Part shown: in pieces, positions 51,167 to 60,939 of the stretch | Numbering within the stretch: the stretch's first letter is position 1 | Layout: each line of letters begins with the position of its first letter | Assembly: GCF_003044065.1 (NCBI RefSeq) | Contig: NZ_PZJJ01000004.1 | Coordinates: forward strand, 62,001 to 126,000 | Length of the DNA: 64,000 bases | Direction: 5' to 3' | Origin: Alkalicoccus saliphilus | Lineage (GTDB): Bacteria; Bacillota; Bacilli; Bacillales; Salisediminibacteriaceae | Notes under the pieces: model-generated | The model's input: the letters and a program-made list of their open reading frames with translations, nothing else | Told to the model about the DNA's origin: nothing | The model's database searches: none | Program-made: the position numbers and the translations under genes

Positions 51167-52474
51167 ATGACAAAGCATGAGCAGATATTACAGTTTATAA
51201 GATCTCTGGAAGTCGGGTATAAAATATCCGTCCGCCATATAGCGAAAGAGCTTCACGTGAGTGAAGGAACGGCTTACCGTGCGATCAAAGACGCAGAAAA
51301 TCAAGGACTCGTCAGTACGATAGAACGGGTGGGGACGATCCGGATAGAAAAGAAGCAGAAAGACAACATCGAAAAACTGACGTTTGCAGAAGTAGTGAAA
51401 ATTGTAGAAGGGACCGTACTCGGCGGCCGCAATGGATTATATAAAACATTAAATAAATTTGTTATCGGGGCCATGAAGGCGGAAGCGATGATGCGGTACG
51501 TGGAAGCCGGGAATCTGCTTATCGTCGGAAACCGGGAGCAGGTGCACCGGATGGCGCTGGAGGAAGGATCAGCCGTGCTCATTACCGGCGGGTTTGATGC
51601 AAGGGAAGAAGTGAAGCAGCTGGCTGACGAAAGAAACCTCCCTGTCATTTCGACCTCCTACGATACGTTTACAGTAGCCACGATGATCAACCGGGCGATT
51701 TATGACCAGCTGATTAAAAAAGAAATAATATCGGTGGAAGATATTTTAATTCCCCTGGACCGTACGGATCATCTGACGACAAACAACACGGTGGAAAAAT
51801 ACCAGTCGCTGAATCATCAGACCGGGCACAGCCGTTATCCAGTCATGGACGAAGACGGGAAGCTGCAGGGGATGGTTACAGCAAAAGATGTGATGGGCTC
51901 CAGCCCGTTCACAGAAATCGAGAAAGTGATGACGAAACATCCGATAACTGTTACAAGGCAGACGTCTGTAGCTTCCGCTGCCCATATGATGGTATGGGAA
52001 GGTATTGAAATGCTTCCGGTTATCGATTCGTCCCGGCAGCTGATCGGTGTCATCAGCCGGCAGGATGTGCTGAAAGCTCTGCAGATGATTCAGCGTCAGC
52101 CTCACATCGGTGACACGATTGAAGACCTTGTGACGCGTCATCTGGAGGATAAATCAGAAGGCCGTAAAGCCCATTACCAGCTGGAAGTAACTCCGCAGAT
52201 GACAAGCCATCTCGGGACAATCTCCTACGGGGTTGTGACGACGATCGTAACGGAATCCGCGAGCCGTGTGCTTCGAAAATATAAAAAAGGAGATCTGGTG
52301 GTGGAAAACCTTACTCTCTTTTTCATGAAGCCGGTACAGATTGATGCACTTATCCATATTTATCCACACGTTCTGGAAGTAGGGCGGAAGTTCGGTAAAG
52401 TCGACGTGGAGCTTTACTATGATGACCAGATCGTCGGCAAAGCAATGCTTATGGCCCAGCTGATCGACCGGTAA
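51167..52474 (+). CDS. ytoI: YtoI: HTH, DRTGG, CBS-pair and hotdog domain protein
   Basis: A 435-residue multi-domain protein. Residues 1-60 form a winged-HTH-like segment (KISVRHIAKELHVSEGTAYRAIKDAE). A DRTGG domain follows at about 65-175, two CBS domains at about 190-305 (EKVMTKHPITVTRQTSVASAAHMM) and a hotdog (thioesterase-like) domain at about 325-435 (LGTISYGVVTTIVTESASRVLR). CBS pairs bind adenylates. The combined role is unknown. The start is chosen as MTKHEQIL, which matches B. subtilis YtoI; an ATG five codons earlier overlaps the ribosome binding site. Confidence 0.92.
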   Translation: MTKHEQILQFIRSLEVGYKISVRHIAKELHVSEGTAYRAIKDAENQGLVSTIERVGTIRIEKKQKDNIEKLTFAEVVKIVEGTVLGGRNGLYKTLNKFVIGAMKAEAMMRYVEAGNLLIVGNREQVHRMALEEGSAVLITGGFDAREEVKQLADERNLPVISTSYDTFTVATMINRAIYDQLIKKEIISVEDILIPLDRTDHLTTNNTVEKYQSLNHQTGHSRYPVMDEDGKLQGMVTAKDVMGSSPFTEIEKVMTKHPITVTRQTSVASAAHMMVWEGIEMLPVIDSSRQLIGVISRQDVLKALQMIQRQPHIGDTIEDLVTRHLEDKSEGRKAHYQLEVTPQMTSHLGTISYGVVTTIVTESASRVLRKYKKGDLVVENLTLFFMKPVQIDALIHIYPHVLEVGRKFGKVDVELYYDDQIVGKAMLMAQLIDR

Positions 52475-52494
52475 CATCCGGGTGAAAGCAGTTT

Positions 52495-52745
52495 GAACAT
52501 CTCATGCTTTCCCCTGGAAATGAAAACAGCTGTCTAAAAAAACTAATTATTATAAAGGTTGAACTTACTGTCCTGCTGTAGTGGACATGGGGGCTACAGG
52601 GCTAATAAAAGCGATCCGAAGATCCATCTCGACCGGCTGGTAGGAAGAGATTAGCTGAGGTCGTCCCGCCTGGAAAGCTTCTACATAGAAACGAAAGCGG
52701 CTGTTTAAAGAAACTAACTATTATATAGAATAGATTTAATCAGCA
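52495..52745 (+). repeat. Fragment of the dispersed repeat (copy 7, decayed)
   Basis: ccgaagatccat...ggtaggaagagattagctgaggtcgtcccgcctggaaagc matches copy 1 around 4570-4635. Around it a direct repeat, gctgt(c/t)taaa.aaactaa.tattata, occurs at about 52529-52556 and 52701-52727. No gene is supported between ytoI and ytpI. Confidence 0.55.
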
Positions 52746-52749
52746 CATT

Positions 52750-52782
52750 CAGGCCCGTCACCTGAAAGGGACGGGCCGGGTG
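52750..52782. terminator. Terminator between ytoI and ytpI
   Basis: ggcccgtc / gacgggcc with a loop of about 10 bases, followed by gggtgttattttt. Confidence 0.75.
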
Positions 52783-53079
52783 TTATTTTTCTTTTCTTTC
52801 CTGGAGAGCAAGCGGCTTGAAATGCTGATGCCGTTTAATACCGAAGTACAGGTTCACGCCTCCCAGCACGAGGAAAATAAGACCGACGACTGCAGCGGTA
52901 GTCGTCTGGAGATTGATATAGCTGTTTACACCGAACGTAATGATAAAAATGCTCAGGGCTATCGTTGCCTTTGCGCTGTAAAGCTCTCTCTCCCCGGGAC
53001 CTTTTGTCCGGAGCTGAAGCACCTTAAAGTAAACGAACAGGACGAGGGAGGCGACTAAAAATACTGGAAAAATAACCAT
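52783..53079 (-). CDS. ytpI: YtpI family membrane protein
   Basis: A 98-residue protein with three predicted membrane helices (about 2-20, 37-55, 60-80) and a basic, polar C terminus. It matches the YtpI family, found only in Bacillaceae, in length and location between ytoI and nrnA (ytqI). The function is unknown. Confidence 0.87.
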   Translation of the reverse strand: MVIFPVFLVASLVLFVYFKVLQLRTKGPGERELYSAKATIALSIFIITFGVNSYINLQTTTAAVVGLIFLVLGGVNLYFGIKRHQHFKPLALQERKEK

Positions 53080-53171
53080 TATGTATACTCCTTTATAATT
53101 GATAGATCACGGTCTAATTGTAGCGGAGTCTGTATCATGGTGCAACTGAAGGAATTAATGGAGGGAAAAGA

Positions 53172-54119
53172 ATGTCAGATAAAATAATGGAGAACATATG
53201 GAAAGCGGTCTTCGACTTTGAAACAATAATTATTCACCGCCACGTCCGGCCGGATCCGGACGCTGTAGGCTCGCAGGCCGCTCTGAAAGAAATGATCACT
53301 GCTTCCTGGCCTGAGAAAAAAGTGCTGCTTGCAGGTGAAACGCAGCAGTCCTTGACGTTTCTGGCGGAGATGGATCCAGTGCAGCCCGAAGATTACAAGG
53401 AAGCTCTCGTCATTGTATGTGATACGGCAAATACCGCCAGAGTCGACGGAGAAGGGTGGGACAAAGGTGAAAAGCTGATAAAAATTGATCACCACCCGGA
53501 AGTGGAGCGCTACGGCAATTACCAGTGGGTGATGACAGAAGCAAGTTCTACATGTGAAATGCTTTTTCTTCTCGCTGAACAGCTTGATGTGCCTCTGACG
53601 GACGAAGCGGCAAGGCTGTTATACGCCGGCATCGTTGCCGATACCGGAAGATTTCGATTTCCGAATACTACTGCGGCTACGTTCTCGAGTGCCGGTAAAC
53701 TTATAGGCTATAACTTCGACCGAAGCAGCCTTTTGAACGAAATGGAGGAAAAATCGCAGGAAATTCTCCGTTTGGAAGGCTATGTGCTGTCCACCGTGGA
53801 GGTAAGTGCCAATGGCGCAGCCCAGGTTATTCTCACGGAAGACACACTCCGGAGATTTTCTGTAACAGCAGAGGATACTGCTGCGGTAGTCAACAGCTTT
53901 TCTACTTTAAAAGGTTTGAAAGCCTGGGTCTTTTTTGTAGAAGAGCCGGATGTCATACGTGTGCGCATGCGCTCCAAAAAGCCTGAAATTCATGAGCTTG
54001 CAGCGGATCATCAGGGCGGGGGCCATCCGATGGCCGCCGGGGCTAAAGCAGAAAGCTGGAAAGAAACCGAAGAGATTTTTCAAAAGCTCGATATTCTCTG
54101 CAGAGAGACTGCCTTGTAA
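53172..54119 (+). CDS. nrnA: Bifunctional oligoribonuclease / PAP phosphatase NrnA
   Basis: A 315-residue DHH-DHHA1 phosphoesterase that degrades short RNA to mononucleotides and dephosphorylates 3'-phosphoadenosine 5'-phosphate. Metal motifs: HRHVRPDPDAVGS (H22, H24, D28, D30), VCDTANTARVDG and KIDHHPEVERYG (DHH). The DHHA1 glycine motif GGGHPMAAGA is near the C terminus. B. subtilis YtqI is the type member. Start: ATG with atggaggg upstream. Confidence 0.95.
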   Translation: MSDKIMENIWKAVFDFETIIIHRHVRPDPDAVGSQAALKEMITASWPEKKVLLAGETQQSLTFLAEMDPVQPEDYKEALVIVCDTANTARVDGEGWDKGEKLIKIDHHPEVERYGNYQWVMTEASSTCEMLFLLAEQLDVPLTDEAARLLYAGIVADTGRFRFPNTTAATFSSAGKLIGYNFDRSSLLNEMEEKSQEILRLEGYVLSTVEVSANGAAQVILTEDTLRRFSVTAEDTAAVVNSFSTLKGLKAWVFFVEEPDVIRVRMRSKKPEIHELAADHQGGGHPMAAGAKAESWKETEEIFQKLDILCRETAL

Positions 54120-54222
54120 ATAAATTTTTGGGAAATTAAGCAGAAGCTTACCGGCTGAGCGGACAGAGAGTTTTCAGCTTATTGGATAATCCATATAATA
54201 ACAATTTATATGATTGTACGGA

Positions 54223-54255
54223 GAGTCTGTCACTTGTACTTGACGGGCTCTTTTT
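54223..54255 (+). terminator. Terminator of nrnA
   Basis: A 10-bp stem gagtctgtca / tgacgggctc (two G-U) with an 8-base loop, followed by five T. Confidence 0.8.
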
Positions 54256-54400
54256 CGTGATCGCTATGCAGGCGACTGGAGAAAAACTTCGCTTTCAACC
54301 GGCCCGCCCGGGAAGCCTTCCCGTGGAAACGAAGGCGGCCGGTTTTTACATATCTACTTTATTTTCAAGGCAGCCTTTATGCATTGCGGGGTGGTTGATT
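54256..54400 (-). repeat. Fragment of the dispersed repeat (copy 8)
   Basis: gctttcaaccggcccgcccggg aligns with the reverse complement of the block at 29391-29415 (cgctttccgggcgggccgg). It begins directly after the nrnA terminator. Confidence 0.55.
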
Positions 54401-54463
54401 TTCTGCAGTGTGCTTGCATTTCGTTTATTTAAACGGGAAAATATAAAAAGAAGTACATAGTTA

Positions 54464-54477
54464 AGAACGTTTGTTCG
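54464..54477. promoter_or_regulatory. LexA (DinR) box upstream of dnaE
   Basis: AGAACGTTTGTTCG contains GAAC-N4-GTTC, the core of the Bacillus SOS box (CGAACRNRYGTTYG). It lies directly before the -10 of dnaE, where bound LexA would block RNA polymerase. Confidence 0.75.
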
Positions 54478-54480
54478 TGT

Positions 54481-54486
54481 TATGAT
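54481..54486 (+). promoter_or_regulatory. -10 element for dnaE
   Basis: TATGAT, 24 bases before the TTG start codon. The -35 region (around 54458-54466) is weak and overlaps the LexA box. Confidence 0.5.
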
Positions 54487-54509
54487 TAAGGAAAAAGGAG
54501 GGGGAGCTA

Positions 54510-57500
54510 TTGGGATTCGTGCATTTAAATGTCGAAAGTGAATTCAGCATGCTTGAAAGCGGAGCCAGAATATCTTCGCTTGTAAAAAAAGCATCCGAAC
54601 TGGGAGCCGGCTCGCTGGCACTGACGGACAGAAACGCCATGCACGGAGCTGTGCCTTTTTATGAAGCATGCACGGCAGCCGGCATCAAGCCGATTATCGG
54701 GGTGAAGCTCGCTTTCCGAGTAAGGGAACAGGAATTTGAACTGATACTTCTCGCAGAGAATAACAACGGCTATCGATCTCTTCTTGCTCTCCTTACTCAA
54801 ATGGAACTGCGCCGGGAGAGAGAGGCATTTATTACACTGGACGACCTGAAGCTTCTTTCGGATGTTTTTGTCATTGAACCAATGTACCGGGGACCGCTTC
54901 AGACGCTGCTCCTTGAAAAGGATCTTTATGCAGCAGAAGAAATTCATGAATCACTGAAGGAAGCGCTTCCGGGCCGTGTATTTATAGAAGTGCAGAACCA
55001 CTTTCACCGGGAGGAAAGGGAAATACTCCTTGCTTTAAAAAGCTGGCTCCAGGGGAGAGACGAACAGCTGACCGCTTCAAATAAAGTACTTGCCGTAGAA
55101 AAGGAAGAAACCGAAGTGTGCGATCTGCTTCATTCGATAAAAGCAGGCATCCCTCTGGCAGATACGAGTTACGGAAGGTCATCAGAGTATTATTTGAAAA
55201 GCGAAGACGAGATGAAGACAGCGCTTGAAGGGTGGAGCGGAGCTTTGGAAACAGCAGAGAAGCTCGCCTCCCGCTGCAGCTGGGAACTTTCCTTTGGTGA
55301 AATGATCCTTCCGGAATACGCAAAATCAGAAGATGCTGTCCTTCTGCTCCGTCAATGGTGTCACAAAGGCGTCTACGAACGTTACGGCACTCCGGACAGG
55401 GACGTATGGGAACGGCTCGAGCACGAGCTGTCAGTCATTGAGTCCATGCAGTTTGCGGATTATTTTTTAATCGTCGCTGACTTTATGCAGTTTGCCCACA
55501 AAGAAGGCATTACCACCGGTCCGGGACGGGGGTCGGCTGCCGGTTCACTTGTAGCATACGTCCTGCGCATTACTGATGTTGATCCGCTTGCCTACGAGCT
55601 GCTGTTCGAAAGGTTTTTAAATCCGGAGCGGGTGACGATGCCGGATATTGATATAGATTTTGCAGATGCGGACAGAGACAAAGTTATACACTACGTGGCG
55701 GACAGATACGGTTCAGAGCATGTTGCCCAGATTGTTACGTTCGGGACTTTTGCGGCGAAAGCAGCAGTCCGGGACACCGGCAAAGCTCTCGGGGTGGATT
55801 CATATGAGCTGGACCGGATGGCAAAACTTATTCCCTCCAGACCTGGAACCAAAATCAGTGATGCGGAAAAAAACAGTGCTTTTACCTCGTTTATCGAAAA
55901 AAAAGAAGAGCTGCAGGAAGTGGTGCGGTGCGCCAAAATGATCGAAGGACTTCCGCGGCACAGTTCTGTTCACGCAGCAGGAATTGTGATCAGCAGAGAT
56001 CCTCTTCCCGAAATTGTCCCGCTTCAGCAGGGGAATGACGGAATGCTTCTTACACAGTATCCGATGGGGGATCTTGAAAAACTCGGTCTGCTGAAAATGG
56101 ATTTTCTCGGGCTCCGTAATTTGACGCTCATCGATAAAATCACGAAGCTCGCTGGTATCAGAGCAGAGGATATTCCAGAAGAGGACCATAGAGTGTTTGA
56201 ACTGCTCGGCCGGGGGGATACGTCCGGAATTTTTCAGCTGGAATCCCAGGGAATGCAGAAGGTGCTGAAACAGCTTCAGCCGACGGCTTTTGAAGATATT
56301 GTAGCAGTCAACGCCCTCTACCGGCCGGGCCCGATGGAGTTTATTCCTGACTATATTGCGAGAAAACATGGGAGAAAAACGGTGGAATACGCCCATCCTG
56401 TACTTGAACCGATTTTAAAACAGACACACGGCGTCATGATTTATCAGGAGCAGATCATGCAGACAGCAGCAGCGATGGCTGGCTTCAGTCTTGGCGAAGC
56501 GGATATTCTGCGGCGGGCAGTAAGTAAAAAAAAGCGCACGGACCTGGAAAACGGCAGGATACAGTTTGTGAATGGTGCTGTTGGACGGGGATATGGGAGA
56601 GAAGAGGCAGAAAAAGTATACGACCAGATCGTAAGCTTCGCCGATTATGGATTTAACCGCAGTCATGCTGTTGCCTACAGCATGATTACTTACCGGCTGG
56701 CCTATTTAAAAGCTGTCTTTCCTGAAGCATTTTATACCGGAATGATGGAAAGTGCAGTTCATGACCAGGAGAAACTGGCCGGTATCATTCATGAAGCCCG
56801 CCTTCATGGGTTGAAAATTCTGCCGCCTTCTGTGCAGAAAAGCGGCAGTGCTTTTTCGCTTGAAGAAAACGGGATACGTCTCGGGCTGACGTCCATCCGG
56901 CATATAAATGAGCGGACAGCACAAGCTGTTGCTGAAGCAGGCATTGCAGGAGGAATACGCGATGTATTTGAACTTGCTGCCGGACTTCCGAAACATCTGC
57001 GCTCCCGAAAAACACTGGAGGCACTGACGCTGAGCGGAGCGATGGACAGTTTCGGTAAAAGCCGGGCCGAGCTTCTTGTAACGCTGGACCGGGCACTCGA
57101 GTACGCCGGACAGGAGGATCTGAAGCTGGAAAGAGGGGAAGAACTTTTTCCGGATGAAAAGACGGTCCCTGAATATGCGTATGCAAGACCGCTGCAGCGG
57201 GAAGAAGAGCTGCGTCTGGAAAAAGAAATGCTCGGATTTTATTTGAGCGGCCATCCACTGGAGGAAGCAGAAGAACTCCTGAAAAAATACAAACGTCTGA
57301 CGATAGGGGAGGCATTAAAGCTTTCCGGCCGGAAAAAAATCCGGCTTGCCGGGCTGATAACAGATGTCCGGAGTGTCCAGACAAAGAAGGGGGATCAGAT
57401 GGCTTTTCTGGAGCTGGAGGATGAAAGCGGCTCCGTTCCTGTCACTATTTTCCCGAAAGTGTACAAGGAGTTTCAGCTGCAGCTCGTGAAAAACGAAAAG

Positions 57501-57842
57501 CTGTTTATGGAAGGACATATGGAGGAATATGAAGGAGAGCAGAAAGTTATCATGGAAAAAGCTGTTCTTTTATCCTCACTTAAATCCCGGGAGGAAGCGC
57601 AGCGGGCAGAAGTGCTTTATCTTTACCTTTCTCTTGAAGCAGAGAGGAAGCATCTTGGAGAAGTCAAAAAAATACTCGAAAATACCCCGGGAGAAGTTCC
57701 GGTCGTGCTGAAATACGGGGCATCAAACAAAATTGTGAGGCTTTCTGAAATGTGGAATGTTTCCATTTCAAAGCCATTTCTTTCGAAGCTTGAAGCCATT
57801 CTCGGAAAAAATCACGTATTTTTAAGAAAGCCGAGGGTGTAA
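54510..57842 (+). CDS. dnaE: DNA polymerase III alpha subunit DnaE
   Basis: A 1110-residue C-family DNA polymerase that in Bacillus extends RNA primers, mainly on the lagging strand. Order: PHP domain (1 to about 270), polymerase palm with catalytic PDIDIDF at 378-384 and GPGRGSAAGSLVAY, fingers (FQLESQGMQKVLKQL, ALYRPGPMEF, NRSHAVAYSM), then an OB-fold region (RLAGLITDVRSVQTKKG). PHP metal residues are partly lost (HLNVESEFS; TDRNAMHG), so no PHP nuclease activity is expected. The start codon is TTG with ggaggggg upstream. A LexA box lies in the promoter. Confidence 0.96.
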   Translation: MGFVHLNVESEFSMLESGARISSLVKKASELGAGSLALTDRNAMHGAVPFYEACTAAGIKPIIGVKLAFRVREQEFELILLAENNNGYRSLLALLTQMELRREREAFITLDDLKLLSDVFVIEPMYRGPLQTLLLEKDLYAAEEIHESLKEALPGRVFIEVQNHFHREEREILLALKSWLQGRDEQLTASNKVLAVEKEETEVCDLLHSIKAGIPLADTSYGRSSEYYLKSEDEMKTALEGWSGALETAEKLASRCSWELSFGEMILPEYAKSEDAVLLLRQWCHKGVYERYGTPDRDVWERLEHELSVIESMQFADYFLIVADFMQFAHKEGITTGPGRGSAAGSLVAYVLRITDVDPLAYELLFERFLNPERVTMPDIDIDFADADRDKVIHYVADRYGSEHVAQIVTFGTFAAKAAVRDTGKALGVDSYELDRMAKLIPSRPGTKISDAEKNSAFTSFIEKKEELQEVVRCAKMIEGLPRHSSVHAAGIVISRDPLPEIVPLQQGNDGMLLTQYPMGDLEKLGLLKMDFLGLRNLTLIDKITKLAGIRAEDIPEEDHRVFELLGRGDTSGIFQLESQGMQKVLKQLQPTAFEDIVAVNALYRPGPMEFIPDYIARKHGRKTVEYAHPVLEPILKQTHGVMIYQEQIMQTAAAMAGFSLGEADILRRAVSKKKRTDLENGRIQFVNGAVGRGYGREEAEKVYDQIVSFADYGFNRSHAVAYSMITYRLAYLKAVFPEAFYTGMMESAVHDQEKLAGIIHEARLHGLKILPPSVQKSGSAFSLEENGIRLGLTSIRHINERTAQAVAEAGIAGGIRDVFELAAGLPKHLRSRKTLEALTLSGAMDSFGKSRAELLVTLDRALEYAGQEDLKLERGEELFPDEKTVPEYAYARPLQREEELRLEKEMLGFYLSGHPLEEAEELLKKYKRLTIGEALKLSGRKKIRLAGLITDVRSVQTKKGDQMAFLELEDESGSVPVTIFPKVYKEFQLQLVKNEKLFMEGHMEEYEGEQKVIMEKAVLLSSLKSREEAQRAEVLYLYLSLEAERKHLGEVKKILENTPGEVPVVLKYGASNKIVRLSEMWNVSISKPFLSKLEAILGKNHVFLRKPRV

Positions 57843-57929
57843 CATCCGCTTGTTTTTGGTATAATAATGAATGGCAGAGGGGTGGTCAGACCACCTCTAA
57901 ATCGTAAAACTTAGAGGAGAGTGGCTGGA

Positions 57930-59171
57930 GTGGCGACATTAAGAGAAGAAGCATTACACATGCACCGAGTGAAAAAAGGGAAAATTGAAACGAAACCGAA
58001 AGTTCCGGTTCGTAATGCTGACGACCTGTCTTTGGCCTATTCCCCGGGAGTGGCAGAACCGTGCAAAGCTATTTTTGAAGACCCGAAAACTGTGTATGAT
58101 TATACAGTGAAAGGGAATATGGTAGCAGTAGTTTCAGATGGCACTGCTGTGCTCGGGCTTGGGAACATAGGTCCGGAAGCAGCGATGCCGGTTATGGAAG
58201 GAAAGGCCGTTCTTTTTAAATCTTTTGCAGGGGTGGATGCATTTCCTATCTGCTTAAATACAAATGATGTCGACGAGATCGTTAACACGGTGAAGTTGAT
58301 GGAGCCGACTTTCGGCGGCGTGAATCTGGAAGATATTGCAGCACCGCGCTGCTTTGAAATCGAAGAGCGCCTGAAGCGTGAAATGAATATTCCTGTTTTT
58401 CACGATGACCAGCATGGAACAGCAATCGTTACTGCGGCCGGTCTCGTTAATGCGCTGAAACTCAGCGGCAAACTGATGAAAGATATCCGCGTAGTTATAA
58501 ACGGAGCTGGAGCGGCAGGAATTGCAATTATGAAGCTTCTCAAGAGCATGGGCTGCAAAAGTATCATTCTCTGCGACTCCAAAGGGGCGATTTACGAAGG
58601 CCGTCCATACGGAATGAACGACCTGAAGCATGAAATCGCCCAGGTAACTAACTCAGAGAAACTGGAAGGAAAGCTTTCTGAAGTAATTAAAGGATCGGAT
58701 GTCTTTATCGGAGTTTCCGTAGAGGGGGCTTTGAACGAAGAAATGGTTGAAAGTATGAATAATGATCCGATCATCTTTGCGATGGCAAATCCGATCCCGG
58801 AAATCATGCCTGATAAAGCAAAGAAAGCAGGAGCAAGCGTGATTGGAACCGGACGTTCGGACTTTCCAAATCAGGTAAATAACGTTCTTGCTTTCCCGGG
58901 TATTTTCCGGGGAGCGCTGGATGTATATGCAACGCATATTAATGAAGAGATGAAAGTAGCCGCTGTAGAGGCTATTGCTGAACTTGTAGGCAGCGATAAT
59001 TTGAACGCGGATTACGTCATTCCAGCTCCATTTGATAAAAGGGTCGCACCAGCTGTAGCAAAAGCTGTAGCGAAAGCCGCCATGGAAACAGGAGTGGCAC
59101 GTCGTCAGGTGGACGCCGAGGAAGTAGCAGAGCGGACGCGTCAAATGACAATGATTGAAGATGATGCATAA
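57930..59171 (+). CDS. ytsJ: NADP-dependent malic enzyme (YtsJ/MaeB type)
   Basis: A 413-residue enzyme that decarboxylates malate to pyruvate with NAD(P). Conserved stretches: DLSLAYSPGVAEPC, NMVAVVSDGTAVLGLGNIGPEAAMPVMEGKA, FAGVDAFPI, FHDDQHGTAIV, the Rossmann motif NGAGAAGIAI and GTGRSDFPNQVNNVLAFPGIFRGA. The phosphotransacetylase-like extension of long MaeB proteins is absent. The GTG at 57930 (9 bases after aggaga) is preferred over GTG 57921 and gives an N terminus like B. subtilis YtsJ, the main NADP malic enzyme there. Confidence 0.95.
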   Translation: MATLREEALHMHRVKKGKIETKPKVPVRNADDLSLAYSPGVAEPCKAIFEDPKTVYDYTVKGNMVAVVSDGTAVLGLGNIGPEAAMPVMEGKAVLFKSFAGVDAFPICLNTNDVDEIVNTVKLMEPTFGGVNLEDIAAPRCFEIEERLKREMNIPVFHDDQHGTAIVTAAGLVNALKLSGKLMKDIRVVINGAGAAGIAIMKLLKSMGCKSIILCDSKGAIYEGRPYGMNDLKHEIAQVTNSEKLEGKLSEVIKGSDVFIGVSVEGALNEEMVESMNNDPIIFAMANPIPEIMPDKAKKAGASVIGTGRSDFPNQVNNVLAFPGIFRGALDVYATHINEEMKVAAVEAIAELVGSDNLNADYVIPAPFDKRVAPAVAKAVAKAAMETGVARRQVDAEEVAERTRQMTMIEDDA

Positions 59172-59185
59172 ATGCGGATGCTATA

Positions 59186-59220
59186 AGCTGTCCTTACTGT
59201 ACCGGGAAGGACAGCTTATT
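59186..59220 (+). terminator. Terminator of ytsJ
   Basis: An 11-bp perfect stem aagctgtcctt / aaggacagctt with a 10-base loop, then attta. Confidence 0.85.
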
Positions 59221-59312
59221 TAGCAGATAATCCGGCGGCAGGAAGCGGGTAATATCCCCTGAACTTCTGCCGCCGCTGGAGTTTCCAGGGGTAAAGGAGT
59301 GAACAGGCCCGC

Positions 59313-59975
59313 ATGGCCCAAACATCAAAAGTATATGTGCGAATTCTTCAGCATATCGAAGAATTGATTACAGCAGGAGAGCTCAAGGCGGGAGATAAAC
59401 TTCCTTCCGAACGGGATCTGGCCGAACAACTCGGAGTCGGACGCTCCTCTGTCCGGGAAGCGCTCCGTGCTCTGGAACTGCTGGAGTTGATTGAAACTCG
59501 TAAAGGAGAAGGGACATTTATTCAGAAGGCAGGAAGTCATCGACTGGCAGAAATACTGGCCGGTTTTTTTCTGAAAGATGCTAAAGCCCGTCGGGATCTT
59601 GCAGAAACAAGGAAAACACTGGAAGCAGATGCAGTGCGTCTTGCATGCACGAGGGCGGATGAGGAACAGCTGGAGCGCCTTAAATTTTTGCTTGAACAGT
59701 CAAAACAGCGCTGGAGTGATGGTGTGATTCCTGTGGAGGAAGACATTCAGTTTCATAAGACGCTCATGCAGATGAGCCAGAACAAACTGCTGCTTAATAT
59801 ATGGCGCCCTCTGGTGGAGTACAGCCGTGCAGCTTTAATCGAGTCTCTGTCCCGCGAAGGACGGATGGATCACGCATGGCATGAACACGAAGCCGTGTAT
59901 CAGGCAATAGCAGCCGGTGATGAAAAGGCAGCCGTAAAAGCTATTACACTCCATCTTGATAACAGTATCTTTTAA
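59313..59975 (+). CDS. GntR/FadR-family transcriptional regulator
   Basis: A 220-residue regulator. A winged helix-turn-helix (residues about 8-75; LPSERDLAEQLGVGRSSVREALRALELLGLI-like) is followed by an FCD effector domain with possible metal ligands in EEDIQFHKTL and WHEHEAVYQAI. FadR-type regulators sense acyl-CoA or organic acids. The gene sits just upstream of accD-accA, where B. subtilis has ytrH-ytrI, and after malic enzyme. Control of fatty-acid precursor supply is plausible but unproven. Confidence 0.88.
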   Translation: MAQTSKVYVRILQHIEELITAGELKAGDKLPSERDLAEQLGVGRSSVREALRALELLELIETRKGEGTFIQKAGSHRLAEILAGFFLKDAKARRDLAETRKTLEADAVRLACTRADEEQLERLKFLLEQSKQRWSDGVIPVEEDIQFHKTLMQMSQNKLLLNIWRPLVEYSRAALIESLSREGRMDHAWHEHEAVYQAIAAGDEKAAVKAITLHLDNSIF

Positions 59976-60078
59976 CACGCCCGCATAACTACAGGCGGGC
60001 TGCTCCCGAAGAGCGCAGCTTAACTGAACGAGGGAGCCTGCTGCAGTGAACACCCGCGAAGAATGGAGGATAAAATAT

Positions 60079-60936
60079 ATGATTCGAGATCTTTTTTCCA
60101 AAAAAAGAAGACAGGCAAAAATACCCCGCGATGAAGCAAAAAAAGAAGTCCCGGAAGGAATTATGGCCAAATGTCCGGAGTGTAAATCCATATGCTACAT
60201 AAAGGAGCTCCGAAAAAATGATATGGTGTGTGAACAGTGTGGATACCATCATCGTCTGACCGCTGGGGAACGTCTGCACTGTACGATAGATGAGGACTCT
60301 TTTCAGGAAATCAATGCAGGCATGATTTCGAAGGATCCTCTGAATTTTCCGGAATACGAGGAAAAATCGAGGGAGGACAGGGAAAAAACCGGGCTTAGTG
60401 AAGCGATTGTCACCGGAACCGCAAGCATTGGCGGATACCCTGTCGTGATTGCAGTAATGGACGCCAGCTTCCGCATGGGAAGCATGGGGTCAGTTGTAGG
60501 GGAAAAAATTGTCCGGGCTGTTAATCGGGCGATAGAGGACAAAACTCCTTTTATCCTTTTTTCTGCTTCCGGAGGAGCCAGAATGCAGGAAGGAGTAGTC
60601 AGCCTGATGCAGATGGCAAAAACAAGTACCGCTCTTCGAAAGCTGCATGAGGAAAATCTTCTGTTTATCAGTGTGATGACTCATCCGACGACAGGCGGCG
60701 TATCAGCCAGCTTTGCTTCTCTCGGGGATGTCAACCTGGCAGAACCGGGTGCACTGATCGGTTTTGCGGGACGGCGTATTATTGAACAGACCATCCGTCA
60801 AAAGCTGCCGGATAACTTCCAGACAGCCGAATTCCTGATGGAACACGGACAGCTTGACCAGGTCATTCACCGTCACCATATGAAAAAAACATTAACAACG
60901 CTGACTGCCATTCATCAGCCGCAGGAGGAGGACTAA
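60079..60936 (+). CDS. accD: Acetyl-CoA carboxylase carboxyltransferase beta subunit AccD
   Basis: A 285-residue subunit of the carboxyltransferase that moves CO2 from biotin to acetyl-CoA, forming malonyl-CoA for fatty acids. An N-terminal zinc ribbon has C32, C35, C51 and C54 (KCPECKS ... VCEQCGYHH). The crotonase-fold core shows [39 protein letters not shown] and [12 protein letters not shown]. The start is the ATG with atggagg 8 bases upstream, not the GTG 33 bases earlier. Operon with accA (3-base gap). Confidence 0.97.
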   Translation: MIRDLFSKKRRQAKIPRDEAKKEVPEGIMAKCPECKSICYIKELRKNDMVCEQCGYHHRLTAGERLHCTIDEDSFQEINAGMISKDPLNFPEYEEKSREDREKTGLSEAIVTGTASIGGYPVVIAVMDASFRMGSMGSVVGEKIVRAVNRAIEDKTPFILFSASGGARMQEGVVSLMQMAKTSTALRKLHEENLLFISVMTHPTTGGVSASFASLGDVNLAEPGALIGFAGRRIIEQTIRQKLPDNFQTAEFLMEHGQLDQVIHRHHMKKTLTTLTAIHQPQEED

Positions 60937-60939
60937 CTA

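Noticed and set aside
54182-54460. Open frame of 92 codons between nrnA and dnaE
   Set aside because: It crosses the nrnA terminator and a repeat fragment and lacks a ribosome binding site.
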